A stretch of 64,000 nt of DNA, taken from contig CP197396.1 in NCBI GenBank assembly GCA_052161885.1, forward strand, positions 744,001 through 808,000. The letters run 5' to 3'. Each line of letters starts with the position of its first letter. Within the stretch, counting starts at the first letter, position 1. The DNA is from QKTW01 sp052161885 (GTDB lineage: Bacteria > Bacteroidota > Bacteroidia > Chitinophagales > Chitinophagaceae). This document shows positions 38,140 to 46,285 of the stretch, piece by piece. The position numbers and the translations under genes are program-made. A model generated the notes under the pieces. It made no database searches and was not told the DNA's origin. It saw only the letters and a list, made by a program, of their open reading frames with translations.

Positions 38140-38164
38140 TATTTATCAATATCAATATGGGGGA

Positions 38165-38187
38165 TATACTATTTGTTAAATAGTATA
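38165..38187 (+). promoter_or_regulatory. 10-base perfect inverted repeat before the response regulator
   Basis: TATACTATTT pairs with AAATAGTATA around GTT, ending 15 bases before the start codon. As RNA it would sit in the leader and might affect translation; as DNA it could be an operator. Confidence 0.45.
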
Positions 38188-38202
38188 ATTTTATCGCTTC
38201 TT

Positions 38203-38850
38203 ATGACACGTATTGCTATTATTGAGGATCACAGGATGATTGCAGAAACGATGCAGCATGCCTTATCAAAATACTTTCCTGGTTGCGACATCAGGCTTTT
38301 TGAGCAGGGGGAGGCATTTCTGCAGCGTGGTGAAAAGTGGATACCTGAGCTTATCCTTATGGACATGATGATGCCGGGCCTGAATGGCCTTGAACTTGTA
38401 GATGAAATAAAAAAGGATCTGCAGCAGAATGATACCAAAATCATTATTGTATCGTCTGTAAATGATACCTACCTGGTAAAGCAGGCTATCAGGAAAGGTA
38501 TTAACGGTTATGTGTCCAAAGAAGCACAGCTGGAAGAGTTGTTTGACGCCGTTACTGCAGTGCAGAAAGGAGAGGAATATATCAGCAGGCTGTTATCGCA
38601 AAAGCTTATACGCAACATATTTACCGAAGAAAAAGTTACTTACTACCTCTCCCCAAGAGAAAAAGAAGTATTGCAGCTTGTATGCTCCGGCAATACAATG
38701 AAGGAGGTTGCATTTTCTCTGAAGCTCACGCAGAATACGGTACAGAGCTACTATAAAAATATAATGAAAAAATTTAATGTAAATAAGACTACCGACCTCA
38801 TAGTTGCTGCAATTGAAGCCGGTCTTTTTATTCCGAAGAAGAAAAGCTGA
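38203..38850 (+). CDS. LuxR-type two-component response regulator
   Basis: A 215-residue NarL/LuxR-family regulator. The receiver domain (1-120) has the acidic pair E8-D9 in IAIIEDH, phospho-acceptor D54 in LILMDMMMPG, and the conserved lysine in GYVSKEA near 106. The C-terminal HTH (about 148-205) has YYLSPREKEVLQLVCSGNTM and LTQNTVQSYYKNIMKKFNV. The ATG at MTRIAIIEDH is chosen since the receiver begins there; the open frame upstream includes the two palindromes. It is encoded tail to tail with its likely kinase, five bases apart, without a terminator between them. Confidence 0.92.
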   Translation: MTRIAIIEDHRMIAETMQHALSKYFPGCDIRLFEQGEAFLQRGEKWIPELILMDMMMPGLNGLELVDEIKKDLQQNDTKIIIVSSVNDTYLVKQAIRKGINGYVSKEAQLEELFDAVTAVQKGEEYISRLLSQKLIRNIFTEEKVTYYLSPREKEVLQLVCSGNTMKEVAFSLKLTQNTVQSYYKNIMKKFNVNKTTDLIVAAIEAGLFIPKKKS

Positions 38851-38855
38851 TCTGT

Positions 38856-40892
38856 TCAGGAAGCGTATAGCGGAAATGACCCGTTGATCCATGTGCCCCG
38901 CATACCGGCCATGATCTCCAGCCTTCCATCCAGCATATGGATCCGTTTTTTCATACTTTCAATACCTATACCTGCTTTTATTTTTCCGGCGATACCCTTT
39001 CCGTTATCGCCGATCCTGAAGCTGCAATGGTCGTTTGTGGCCAGTACTGTTATATTTATCAGCGTCGCACCGGCATGCTTCATGGTATTGGCAATAGCCT
39101 CTCTCAACACAAAATAGAGTTGTGTCTGCTGTGTTTTGTTCAATCGCACACTTATTTCTTCTGTATCTGCGGATAAAATTATACGGAAGCCATCCGGGTT
39201 TGAAAAATGGCAGGAGAGATGTGAAAGAAAGTCACAGAGGTTTATCTCTTTCGTTTCCCCGCCTTTGTAGAGGTTTTGCATATACTCGCGGGTCTGGAGA
39301 TAAATAGCATTTACTTCAGCCTCTATTGTTTGCAGCAGGTGCTTTTCATTTTGTTCATCAGTGCCCAGCTGCAGATCATTGATATAATACCGTAATGCGG
39401 CCAGTGTACTGCTCAGACCGTCATGCAGGTCGCGAGATATCTTTTGCCGCTGGGCCAGTATTGCTTTACTCTCGGCATCTTTTATCTTCCCATCCTGCCT
39501 CTGGAGAAACAGTTCTATTTTTTTCCTTTCTATATCCAGCGCATGTTTCATCTGCAATCCATTTACCTGCCGTTTTTTATTCAGACCATAAAGCAATGCT
39601 ATCGCAGATAATAATAAAAGAATTATTGCCCCGCTGCCCAGCATGATGGAGTTGCGCTCCCTGTTGCGGGCAAGGGCCTCCAGATTCAGCATATCAATAC
39701 GGCGCTGCTTTTCATTAACATCATATTTCTGTGTTATCTCAAACACTTTACCGCGCTGCTGGAGTATTGCTGCCGAATCCTCATACTTACGGGCCAGTTC
39801 ATAATACCTCAGAGCCGCCGATGAATTGCCGGTTTCCTTTGCGTATTCATAAAGAGAGTAATACGCAGTCATGGTAAGGTTCGGGCTTTGGCCTAATGCA
39901 GGATTTTTAAGTATATCGGCTTCTCCTTCTTTCCCTTTTCCGAGTTTAAGCAGGCTTATATCCCTGATAAGCATTTTTTCAGAGTGGGTAACAGCATAAT
40001 AATCTTCCCGCGCCAGGGCTGTGTCTATGTGCGCTATCGTCAATGCATAATTTTTCAGCTCAAAATAATACCGCGCCATGCCATAATGATATAATTCAGT
40101 CCACCATGCTGCATGAGCTCCTTTAAGTGGTATTTTGTGCAGATAGCTCCGACAGGAGTCTGCATAAGCAGGATTCTTTTCTGCCACATACCAGTCAAGG
40201 TACAGATCAGCTCTGAAGCCAAGGTCATCTGTGCGGAAGATGTATGCCTGGCCGTTCTGCTCCTCTGCCGCAGTGATATACCGGAAGGATAAATCATCGT
40301 ATTGTAATGCCTGTCCGTATAATGAAAGGCCTCCGTATGCTTCCACAATAGAAGAATAAGCTGCCCGTATATTCCCTGAATCACGAATCTGCTGTGCATA
40401 AGTCAGCGCGGTAAAAAATTGTTTTATCGCAAGATCGTATTGCTCTGTATTTGTGTAATAGTGGCCTATGTGAATATATGCGGAACACAACTTCCTGTAA
40501 TAAATGCTGTCATCACCTGCAAGGGATATTATCTCCCTGTCATATGGAACCCACTCCCCTTTTTCAGACCCTACATATCTGAATGCCTGCATATAGCTGG
40601 CCAGGCTTATGAGGTTGCTTATTTTTGCTTCCTTCGTGGCCGTATCATTGGATTGTTTTATGGCAGCCGCAATATTATCCAGCTCTGCTACAACTAGCGT
40701 GTCAGAGAGGGACGCATACCTCTCTGCGTAGGCAATTATTCTTTTTTGCTCGTTACCAGACGGATGAAGATGGTTTTGAGGGCGCAGATCTGCGGGTAAT
40801 TGCTTATAAAGCCGGTCGCTGATCTGCCCGGATGCCCATACCGGGAAAAGGAAGCAAAAAAATACAATAGAAAATTTCGTGAGCATATCCAT
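38856..40892 (-). CDS. sensor histidine kinase with TPR sensor region
   Basis: A 678-residue kinase. The signal peptide is about 1-22 (ending VWASGQ). A periplasmic helical region with tetratricopeptide-like repeats follows (about 90-390; YTNTEQYDLAIKQFFTAL is one), then one transmembrane helix (about 405-428, IMLGSGAIILLLLSAIALLY). The cytoplasmic part has a HisKA_3 dimerisation domain with phospho-acceptor His near 490 in KISRDLHDGLSSTLAALRYY and an ATPase domain (EAIANTMKHAG, IGDNGKGI, GIGIESMKKRIHML). This architecture pairs with LuxR-type regulators such as the neighbour. The signal is unknown. Confidence 0.92.
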   Translation of the reverse strand: MDMLTKFSIVFFCFLFPVWASGQISDRLYKQLPADLRPQNHLHPSGNEQKRIIAYAERYASLSDTLVVAELDNIAAAIKQSNDTATKEAKISNLISLASYMQAFRYVGSEKGEWVPYDREIISLAGDDSIYYRKLCSAYIHIGHYYTNTEQYDLAIKQFFTALTYAQQIRDSGNIRAAYSSIVEAYGGLSLYGQALQYDDLSFRYITAAEEQNGQAYIFRTDDLGFRADLYLDWYVAEKNPAYADSCRSYLHKIPLKGAHAAWWTELYHYGMARYYFELKNYALTIAHIDTALAREDYYAVTHSEKMLIRDISLLKLGKGKEGEADILKNPALGQSPNLTMTAYYSLYEYAKETGNSSAALRYYELARKYEDSAAILQQRGKVFEITQKYDVNEKQRRIDMLNLEALARNRERNSIMLGSGAIILLLLSAIALLYGLNKKRQVNGLQMKHALDIERKKIELFLQRQDGKIKDAESKAILAQRQKISRDLHDGLSSTLAALRYYINDLQLGTDEQNEKHLLQTIEAEVNAIYLQTREYMQNLYKGGETKEINLCDFLSHLSCHFSNPDGFRIILSADTEEISVRLNKTQQTQLYFVLREAIANTMKHAGATLINITVLATNDHCSFRIGDNGKGIAGKIKAGIGIESMKKRIHMLDGRLEIMAGMRGTWINGSFPLYAS

Positions 40893-40914
40893 ATCTCTGA
40901 TTGCAGGGTTTTAG

Positions 40915-40932
40915 TGCACTAAAAATAGTGCG
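40915..40932 (-). promoter_or_regulatory. operator-like palindrome upstream of the kinase gene
   Basis: TGCACTA-AAAA-TAGTGCG, a 7-base inverted repeat with one mismatch, lies 22 bases upstream of the kinase start. It matches the site before the response regulator, including the A4 spacer. A TATCTTTG -7-like box (41021-41028, minus strand) further upstream would put this site in the 5' leader. Confidence 0.5.
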
Positions 40933-41274
40933 TCTATTATTTGCCCTGCAGTCAGGTTTAAATATTTAAAAATGTAAATATTAAATCTTTAAATTTTCTT
41001 TTACTGGCTTTATGTTTACACAAAGATAAATTGAATAAAACAATAAATAGCTGAATAACAATTACTTCACAATAGAAGATGAATATGTTATATTTGTATT
41101 TATTTTTCTTTGAAAATAGGTCATGTAATATGGTGTATAAAAAATATTTATAAAATAATTAAAATAATAACCTTAAACAGATCAAAATTCACCCGTGAAA
41201 TGCTGGCAGAGCTGCTCTTTTTATTGCATAAGGATATCATTTATACCCAGTTTTTAGTGTGTGATAAAAACTGA
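40933..41274. other. AT-rich intergenic region
   Basis: No gene is seen in about 340 strongly AT-rich bases. The candidate -7 box TATCTTTG for the kinase gene (minus strand, 41021-41028) is the only feature noted. Confidence 0.4.
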
Positions 41275-41607
41275 TTGGAAATAAAGCAGAATACCAGCAA
41301 TGTAATTAGAGGTATTTTTACAGAAAAGAATGTGATACCTGTCCCGGATTTTATAGCAGAAGTAACAGGAGCCGTAGAAATTGCGATATCCCCTTTACTG
41401 ATCGGGATTATAAGTGGTATTGTTTTATATGCCAACTGGCCCGTAACAGTCGCCCTTATCATAGCTGTTATACTTGCACTCACGGGTCTGGTTGCAGGCA
41501 TTATGCTTGCAAGGCATGCGTGGAAAAATAAAGGCACAATTGCCTTCCTTGCACGTATAGCAGCTACTCCGGAGCTGGATGATACCAGCAGCAATAATCC
41601 TGCGTAA
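41275..41607 (+). CDS. small membrane protein, unknown function
   Basis: A 110-residue protein with two transmembrane helices (about 36-55, ISPLLIGIISGIVLYANW, and 57-82, VTVALIIAVILALTGLVAGI), short charged ends and no recognised family. The only usable start is TTG just after an in-frame stop; no ATG occurs before the second helix. The frame is preferred to the antisense frame because its hydrophobic pattern is regular. A strong hairpin follows. Confidence 0.55.
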   Translation: MEIKQNTSNVIRGIFTEKNVIPVPDFIAEVTGAVEIAISPLLIGIISGIVLYANWPVTVALIIAVILALTGLVAGIMLARHAWKNKGTIAFLARIAATPELDDTSSNNPA

Positions 41608-41654
41608 AAGGAAGCCAGGGATGTTTTTTAACTGCTTTGATACGATATGAATCC

Positions 41655-41703
41655 AAAGCAATTACAGCCACCCGTATCTTCGGGTGACTGTGTAATTTGC
41701 TTT
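41655..41703 (+). terminator. long terminator hairpin
   Basis: AAGCAATTACAGCCACCCG pairs almost fully with CGGGTGACTGTGTAATTTGCTT around a 6-base loop. It lies about 50 bases after the small membrane protein gene. The rest of the gap up to 41941 holds no gene that I can see. Confidence 0.65.
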
Positions 41704-41941
41704 CGTTTTCAAAACAGGGAAGGTTTAAACAATAGAACAAGTACTATACCATCCCGCCATCGCCATTGTAAAATATAACGAAATGGCGTCCTGTGGCCGC
41801 TTTCGCAGAATGATACAATTATATTGCACCTTATCCGGAGCTGATACAGTGTAATTTTTTTCCCAGTTTCAGGAAAAACAAAATCGTGTACGTTTACACA
41901 TAATTACTATTCGCCCGAAACGGGTGTATGTTTAATTTTAA

Positions 41942-42415
41942 ATGATGACGCATATTACAGTCCGGCCGGTTGCTATCGTACGCAACAGCCGTAAAAGTAT
42001 CAGTGATGATTTCTGGGGAGATGTTATTACCGAAATAGAACTTGCAGACGACATTCCAACGGACGCGTTTGATGGAATAGAAATGTTCTCACATCTTGAA
42101 GTGATATTTTATTTTGACAAGACAGATCCTGCCAGACAGATTTTCAGCGGCCATCCACGGGAAAATAAAGAATGGCCTTCGGTAGGCATATTTGCCCAGC
42201 GCAAAAAAGACCGCATCAACAGCCTGGGGCTTACTACAGTAACACTTCTGGAAAGGAAAGGGCGCTCTATATTCGTACGTAATTTTGATGCACTGGATGG
42301 CACACCGGTGATAGATATCAAACCTGTAATGAAAGAGTTTGCCGTAGACCGGTCTGCAATAAAGCAGCCAGACTGGGCAACAGCGTTGATGAAAGATTAC
42401 TGGTCTGTACGCTAG
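41942..42415 (+). CDS. TsaA/TrmO-like SAM-dependent tRNA methyltransferase
   Basis: A 157-residue protein consisting of the TsaA-like beta-barrel domain. VRPVAIVRNSRKSISDDFWG begins the fold, and DGIEMFSHLEVIFYFD with FSGHPRENKEWPSVGIFAQR matches the family core 'H..vi..f ... HPR......GvFa.R..RP N'. The related E. coli TrmO methylates N6 of the t6A37 base in tRNA-Thr. This protein is shorter because it lacks TrmO's C-terminal extension, so the substrate is uncertain. Confidence 0.82.
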   Translation: MMTHITVRPVAIVRNSRKSISDDFWGDVITEIELADDIPTDAFDGIEMFSHLEVIFYFDKTDPARQIFSGHPRENKEWPSVGIFAQRKKDRINSLGLTTVTLLERKGRSIFVRNFDALDGTPVIDIKPVMKEFAVDRSAIKQPDWATALMKDYWSVR

Positions 42416-42447
42416 CCGTTGATAATTCCATCGATAATTTATAAATA

Positions 42448-42479
42448 AAAGGAGCTAACCGTATACCGGCTGCTCCTTT
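42448..42479. terminator. terminator hairpin
   Basis: AAAGGAGC pairs with GCTCCTTT around a 16-base loop, between two convergent genes. Confidence 0.6.
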
Positions 42480-42511
42480 CCCTACACCCCCTATAATCAG
42501 TTAAAAGATTG

Positions 42512-42721
42512 TCACATTACCTGGTGCCCGCGTGTACTTATACCTGCAGCCGTGTAAAGCGGACAAAAGCCAACTATCGATGTTACCAGGAATACCCCGC
42601 CTGCCGCCAGCAATACCCATGCAAAGGCGCCGTTTACAATATCTGCAAAATATAATACTCCGAATACCGCAGCCAGTACGATACGTATCAGCCTGTCTGC
42701 ATTTCCCATATTCTTCTTCAT
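42512..42721 (-). CDS. DUF2892 (YgaP-like) small membrane protein
   Basis: A 69-residue protein. MKKNMGNADRLIRIVLA is the family's N-terminal signature. Two helices follow (about 10-27 and 33-52), then VTSIVGFCPLYTAAGIST, where the conserved Cys-Pro-Leu-Tyr is diagnostic. DUF2892 domains are found alone or fused to rhodaneses; the function is unclear. The ATG at MKKNMG is chosen over one six codons upstream. Confidence 0.85.
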   Translation of the reverse strand: MKKNMGNADRLIRIVLAAVFGVLYFADIVNGAFAWVLLAAGGVFLVTSIVGFCPLYTAAGISTRGHQVM

Positions 42722-42762
42722 AAAACAAATATGAATCAACAGTTAAGGAATAAATAACAGTA

Positions 42763-42770
42763 CAAAGATA
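42763..42770 (-). promoter_or_regulatory. -7 promoter box TATCTTTG
   Basis: TATCTTTG on the minus strand matches TAnnTTTG, about 40 bases upstream of the DUF2892 gene. No clear -33 TTTG is seen. Confidence 0.4.
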
Positions 42771-42938
42771 GCTGTACGGGAGAGCCGTATTGATGCCGCA
42801 GGTCAACTGCATATATGATTGTAATCATTGCCCGCGGCCTTTTACGTAGGATGCCAAAGTGTCATTGGATGCCTGATATTTTTGCTTTTCAAATCATCTG
42901 ATGTTTTCACGAGCCGGTAGACTGTTTCTTAATTCAGC

Positions 42939-43015
42939 TTTCGTCCCGCTGTACGCTATTACTCCTCCCCTTCCTTCGTCCGGGTGCGGGGTAACCGCTG
43001 CCATCGGGGCTATGG
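42939..43015 (-). ncRNA. Flavo-1-like structured element, copy 1
   Basis: On the minus strand it reads AGCCCCGATGGCAGCGGTTA, then CCCCGC..., then TAATAGCGTACAGCGGGAC. This pattern resembles the Flavo-1 RNA motif of Bacteroidota as I remember it. Three more copies lie in the toxin array. This one follows the SYLF gene and its terminator and is not next to a surviving cassette. Confidence 0.45.
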
Positions 43016-43054
43016 GGCCTGGGCCGGAATTACTATCACACTGACAGCAATAAA

Positions 43055-43082
43055 AAATGGCCACCTTTTCAGGTCGCCATTT
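43055..43082 (-). terminator. terminator hairpin after SYLF gene
   Basis: AAATGGC-ACC pairs with GGT-GCCATTT around a short loop, followed on the minus strand by a T-rich stretch. Confidence 0.7.
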
Positions 43083-43110
43083 AAACCAGTTCCTGCTTCA
43101 GGTTATTTGC

Positions 43111-43635
43111 TCAGAGTTTTTTGTACGTAAACTTCTGCCCGCCAACCGACGCTTCCAGCATCAATCCTGACTTTTCCTGTGTAAACACCAGCACACCTTC
43201 CGTGTACCGGGCATTGGCAGATACCCCGGACTTCACCGCCACTGCTGATACCTGGCCGCTGAACTCTACTTTGTTGTCTCTAAAACGGTCCAGTGCTTCC
43301 TTGTTTTCAAAAAAAACGACCTCCCGGTACACTTGTCCGCCCAACTGAGCACCTACGTTTACCTGGACCATAGATGCCTTACCAATTTTCTTTCCTCTTT
43401 CATATACAGCACCTTCTCCACCAGCGCCACCCACTACGGCACCACCTTTACCCACTCTCGGGAAAATCACATACCCATATGCATTGCTGAATAACTTCCT
43501 CATGGAAGCATCTGTCTTAATAAATGCAGCCTTTGCACTTTGCGCATCGCTGAATATCTTCTGCCCCTGTGATAAACAAGGCATTAATAGCAATAGCAAA
43601 GTACATATGGCAAGCACAATACTGTTCTTTTTCAT
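43111..43635 (-). CDS. SYLF (YSC84) domain lipid-binding protein, secreted
   Basis: A 174-residue protein. The signal peptide is about 1-24 (ending PCLSQGQ). The SYLF/YSC84 domain fills the rest: YGYVIFPRVGKGGAVVGGAG, GKKIGKASMVQVNVGAQLGG and the end VSANARYTEGVLVFTQEKSG are characteristic. The domain binds phosphoinositides in eukaryotes; bacterial versions are periplasmic and of unclear role. Two ATGs two codons apart are possible; the second is used. Confidence 0.9.
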   Translation of the reverse strand: MKKNSIVLAICTLLLLLMPCLSQGQKIFSDAQSAKAAFIKTDASMRKLFSNAYGYVIFPRVGKGGAVVGGAGGEGAVYERGKKIGKASMVQVNVGAQLGGQVYREVVFFENKEALDRFRDNKVEFSGQVSAVAVKSGVSANARYTEGVLVFTQEKSGLMLEASVGGQKFTYKKL

Positions 43636-43885
43636 AACCATTGGATTTTAAATGAACCAAAGCTTAACCGCTGTAATAACAGTAATATGATACCAACAGA
43701 CGTTGCAGGAAAGCTAATCTTTAGCTCAGCAAGATCATTAAACATAGTCCTGGATTGTAACGCTATTTCAGGTGCGGTTTTGGAATGGGATACTTCACTG
43801 TTACTTCACACCAAAGCCGGGGTAAAGTCTGGGTAAAGCCATGTGAAGCCGTGTTCTGAAAAATTATTTTCTGTTTGTACATAGA

Positions 43886-43999
43886 TTACACGCATCCGCT
43901 CATATTTGCTATGTAGAGGAACGGCACATCCCTGAAATCTGTAACACTAAAGTTAAGCGTATTTGTAATACCGGCAATATCTGCACTCATAGCAACCAT
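43886..43999 (-). pseudogene. RHS cassette stub
   Basis: A 37-codon frame. Its codons 4-27 (MSADIAGITNTLNFSVTDF and RDVPF) are identical to the part of the giant RHS protein that starts the cassette core. The match stops abruptly after RDVPF and is followed by ten unrelated residues and a stop. It is the most distal trace of the array; toxin and immunity are gone. A Flavo-1-like element lies just upstream, as in the intact cassettes. Confidence 0.75.
43919..43990 (-). repeat. RHS core repeat, copy 8 (stub)
   Basis: Only the first part of the core (SADIAGITNTLNF to RDVPF) remains. Confidence 0.75.
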
Positions 44000-44043
44000 A
44001 AACATCAGATGTTTTATGAAGCCAGGCGGTTGTTTCTTTATTT

Positions 44044-44116
44044 AGCTTCCGTCCTGCTGTACGCTATTACTCCTCCCACTCCTTTGTCTGGGTGGGGTAA
44101 GCTGTCATCGGGGCTG
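44044..44116 (-). ncRNA. Flavo-1-like structured element, copy 2
   Basis: A variant of the same element, upstream of the cassette stub. The ends (AGCCCCGAT-like and AGCAGGAC) are kept, while the central loop has changed. Confidence 0.42.
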
Positions 44117-44181
44117 CGGGTTTGTAATGGTATGGGGCTGTTGAGTTCTAAGCACAAATATTTTAAGTACAGAGAATAACA

Positions 44182-44211
44182 AAGCCCGGAGCGATTATAC
44201 GTTCCGGGCTT
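44182..44211 (-). terminator. intercassette terminator, class I
   Basis: AAGCCCGGA pairs with TCCGGGCTT around 12 bases and lies downstream of the distal immunity gene. The same hairpin recurs at 48298 and 54173. Confidence 0.75.
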
Positions 44212-44305
44212 CTTACTTAATACAGCCTTACAATCAATTATGGGGTTGTTTTGTTTTAACTGATGTTTTGCAGACTACCTAGGGAGCACGTTCTATTGTC
44301 TTACC

Positions 44306-44683
44306 TCATTTTAAGCATTCTGGTATAAATGAAAATATTTCATTTTTTAAACTGTCATTATGATACGTTTTTCCATGAAATAAAAAATCCCCGATGGTAT
44401 TAAAATACAATATTTCAGTTTTCCCTGATTCCTTTTTTATAATACATTTAACCCGATAATCTTCTGCAATTGATGTTGTGTCTTTATCGCTTAAAGACAA
44501 TAATATTTGACTTATTTCTTCTCTATTTGGCTCGAGCAAAGATTTATAAATTGCAATATGAGCATCCGCTGAGCTCTTAACCTTCTCTGGAAGCATTGCG
44601 CGCGGCATCATCACAAACCTATAAACATATAAATCAATCTTCTTTATTTTCGATTGGCTATATACGTTATAAGAAAGGAGCAA
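44306..44683 (-). CDS. orphan immunity-like protein of cassette F, probably frameshifted start
   Basis: A 125-residue frame; the family is not recognised. The frame begins inside what looks like a signal peptide (LLLLSYNVYSQSKIKK). An ATG at 44709 starts MNRFF in another frame; one more T in the T8 run after it would restore a classic leader, MNRFFFTILLLLSYNVYSQ. So the gene is either disrupted, phase-variable or misread at the run. It directly follows the remnant of a deleted toxin (gap 4 bases), the position of an immunity gene in this locus. Confidence 0.6.
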   Translation of the reverse strand: MLLSYNVYSQSKIKKIDLYVYRFVMMPRAMLPEKVKSSADAHIAIYKSLLEPNREEISQILLSLSDKDTTSIAEDYRVKCIIKKESGKTEILYFNTIGDFLFHGKTYHNDSLKNEIFSFIPECLK

Positions 44684-44713
44684 TAGAATTGTAAAAAAAA
44701 TCTATTCATTAAA

Positions 44714-45129
44714 TTAGTTTTTTTGTGGTTGTCCTCCATCTCCTGTTAGTGCAGTTTGAGGTTGTTGAGAAAGTCTAGACTATTCCCAATCCCCGCTATT
44801 TCATTATCCTTATACTTACCATTAAAGCCAAACTCATAATTATCCTTGCCACCATTGCATATCTATGTCACTACCGTCTGGGGCGAAGTTGTTGGTTTCT
44901 TAATGCTCCAGGTGGTCAGCGTCAGTGTTGCTCTCGGATTGCCCAGTACTACCTTCGTCAGCTTCAGGGTTACATTGTTTGTCTGTGGCGCAAAGTCAAC
45001 AGCATAATCCCCTATATGATCTATCACAAGGCTGGTGAGCTCTGTTTCCCTTTCATCTACCGTTTCTGTCAGCGACATGCGGAATGGCACATCCCTGAAG
45101 TCAATAGCTCCGCCGATTCTAAGCACCAA
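44714..45129 (-). pseudogene. RHS cassette F: core copy with stop and deleted toxin
   Basis: The first 88 codons hold the conserved core (FRDVPFRMSLTETVDERETE to TTWSIKKPTTSPQTVVT), then an in-frame TAG where other copies have CAG (Gln). The core continues after the stop (ICNGGKDNYEFGFNG ... NEIAGIGN). It is then joined out of frame to about 17 codons of a lost toxin's end (SQQPQTALTGDGGQPQKN and a stop). The toxin domain has been deleted, while the immunity gene next to it is kept. The leader (MVLRIGGAIDF) is unlike those of the other cassettes. Confidence 0.78.
44784..45105 (-). repeat. RHS core repeat, copy 7 (cassette F)
   Basis: A near-complete core copy. It carries the same TAG change as cassette A and ends at its own breakpoint before DFRDVPF. 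Confidence 0.8.
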
Positions 45130-45133
45130 AGTA

Positions 45134-45163
45134 GAAAGGAAGGTGAATCATCACCCTCCTTTC
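45134..45163 (-). terminator. terminator hairpin after cassette E immunity gene
   Basis: GAAAGGAGGGTGA pairs with TCACCTTCCTTTC (one mismatch) around a 4-base loop on the minus strand. Confidence 0.65.
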
Positions 45164-45248
45164 ATCAGTTTTTATCAAACAAACTATTGCGTTTGTATAC
45201 AATTACACATTTACTTTTCGCAATCTACATATGAAACACTACCGATTT

Positions 45249-45794
45249 TTATTCTCTCGACAAAATCTTCTTGATCATTTTGGGCTGTCCTCCAAAATCC
45301 TCCAAAACACTTTCTACATCCAAAGGCTTTCTAACGCTATCTACTCCCCTCCATTTCGAGAATAATAAACAGTCAAAACATTTTTCAATCCTGTTCTGGT
45401 GACACAATGTTCGTATATAATTTAAACTTCCATCCCAGAAAATTATCTGAGCAAAATCATTTGCTATAAAAATTTTATCCGCACCGTTGCTAAGCAAAAT
45501 ATTTATTCCATTCAATGAATCATATTGTGCAACTAGACAAGAATTAAAATCACTGTTAGTATTCCAATATTTCCATGCTCCAGTCTTCCTTCCAGATATG
45601 TACATTCCCTCTGATTCTATCTTTAAAGAAGTGTCTCCATTAATAAAATAAATCCACTTGCCCTCTTTTCGTTGAGACAAATCATAACAATTAATTTTTT
45701 CTCCGCGAAACAACTGACATGTCTTTTTTTGTGCAATGGATGATTTAATGAAAAACACATATAAAACAAAAAAAACAAAAAGGACTTTATTCAT
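45249..45794 (-). CDS. orphan immunity protein of cassette E, MORN-like
   Basis: A 181-residue secreted protein. The signal peptide is MNKVLFVFFVLYVFFIKSSI with cleavage near AQ. The middle, KEGKWIYFINGD and SEGMYISGRKTGAWKYWNTN, follows the MORN/YwqK pattern (G.W..y...G) seen in several predicted antitoxin or immunity proteins. The start at MNKV is used: it gives the signal peptide and lies one base after the stop of the truncated toxin frame upstream. The toxin itself has been deleted. It probably acts in the periplasm. Confidence 0.72.
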   Translation of the reverse strand: MNKVLFVFFVLYVFFIKSSIAQKKTCQLFRGEKINCYDLSQRKEGKWIYFINGDTSLKIESEGMYISGRKTGAWKYWNTNSDFNSCLVAQYDSLNGINILLSNGADKIFIANDFAQIIFWDGSLNYIRTLCHQNRIEKCFDCLLFSKWRGVDSVRKPLDVESVLEDFGGQPKMIKKILSRE

Positions 45795-45795
45795 A

Positions 45796-46071
45796 TTATT
45801 TCGGTTGAGGATTATTTGCAATCGGTTTAGCCTGGGGTTTAGAATTATTTTGTCCCGCCGGATCAATGTAATATTTAGGATTTGCAGGCTTTTTAATACT
45901 CCATGTACTCAGTGTCAGCGTAGCACTTGGATTGCCCAGTACTACCTTCGTCAGCTTCATAGTTACATTGTTTGTCTGTGGCGCAAAGTCAATCGCATAA
46001 TCCCCTATATGATCTATTACCAGGCTGGTCAGCTCTGTCTCTCTTTCTTCTACTGTTTCTGTCAGCGACAT
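45796..46071 (-). pseudogene. RHS cassette E: truncated core fused to last residues of a toxin
   Basis: A 91-codon frame: core sequence (MSLTETVEERETELTSLVID to STWSIKKP) joined straight to PANPKYYIDPAGQNN and a Pro/Gln/Lys-rich end. The NGGKDNYEFGYNGQMK segment and the toxin domain are missing, so a deletion joined the core to the toxin's tail. A one-base loss upstream (before VTDFRDVPF) also breaks the core frame. This core copy is the most diverged in the array. Confidence 0.75.
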
Positions 46072-46113
46072 ACGGAACGGTACGTCCCTGAAGTCTGTAA
46101 CATGAAGTTAAGC
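45888..46113 (-). repeat. RHS core repeat, copy 6 (cassette E)
   Basis: The most diverged core copy, without the NGGKDNYEF part. Confidence 0.75.
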
Positions 46114-46155
46114 AAAAGGAAAAATCCGATATACTCGCTTTACTATAACATTAAA

Positions 46156-46184
46156 AAGCCCCGCAGATTATTTCTGCAGGGCTT
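46156..46184 (-). terminator. intercassette hairpin, class II
   Basis: AAGCCCTGCAG pairs with CTGCGGGGCTT (one mismatch) around 7 bases on the minus strand. The same hairpin and the roughly 40 bases between it and the core recur upstream of cassette B. Confidence 0.65.
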
Positions 46185-46192
46185 GTTCTTTT

Positions 46193-46285
46193 TTATTTCA
46201 TATGATGTTTTCTATGATGGGTTACAGACCCGATTTTATCCATTGCACCAAGTGCCATAAAGATCATCTCGCGCAGCGTGGCTGT
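46193..46285 (-). pseudogene. small coding remnant after immunity D
   Basis: Directly after the stop of the cassette D immunity gene, the same frame stays open for 30 codons (TATLREMIFMALGAMDKIG, then SVTHHRKHHMK and a stop). It has no start codon of its own and looks like the end of a lost gene left by recombination. It could also be chance. Confidence 0.35.

Larger units (their letters stand above)
37841..38202. other. divergent control region of adhesin cluster and response regulator
   Basis: No gene is seen. On the minus strand TACTTTTG (37997-38004) is a candidate -7 box for the adhesin cluster. An operator-like palindrome and a second hairpin lie close to the response-regulator start and are listed separately. 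Confidence 0.45.

Noticed and set aside
38116..38202. 29-residue hydrophobic extension of the response regulator
   Set aside because: The receiver domain starts at MTRIAIIEDH; the extra part overlaps the palindromic control sites and would add an improbable membrane segment.
41241..41594. Minus-strand frame of 117 codons
   Set aside because: It overlaps the plus-strand frame with two regular membrane helices, which is the better gene.
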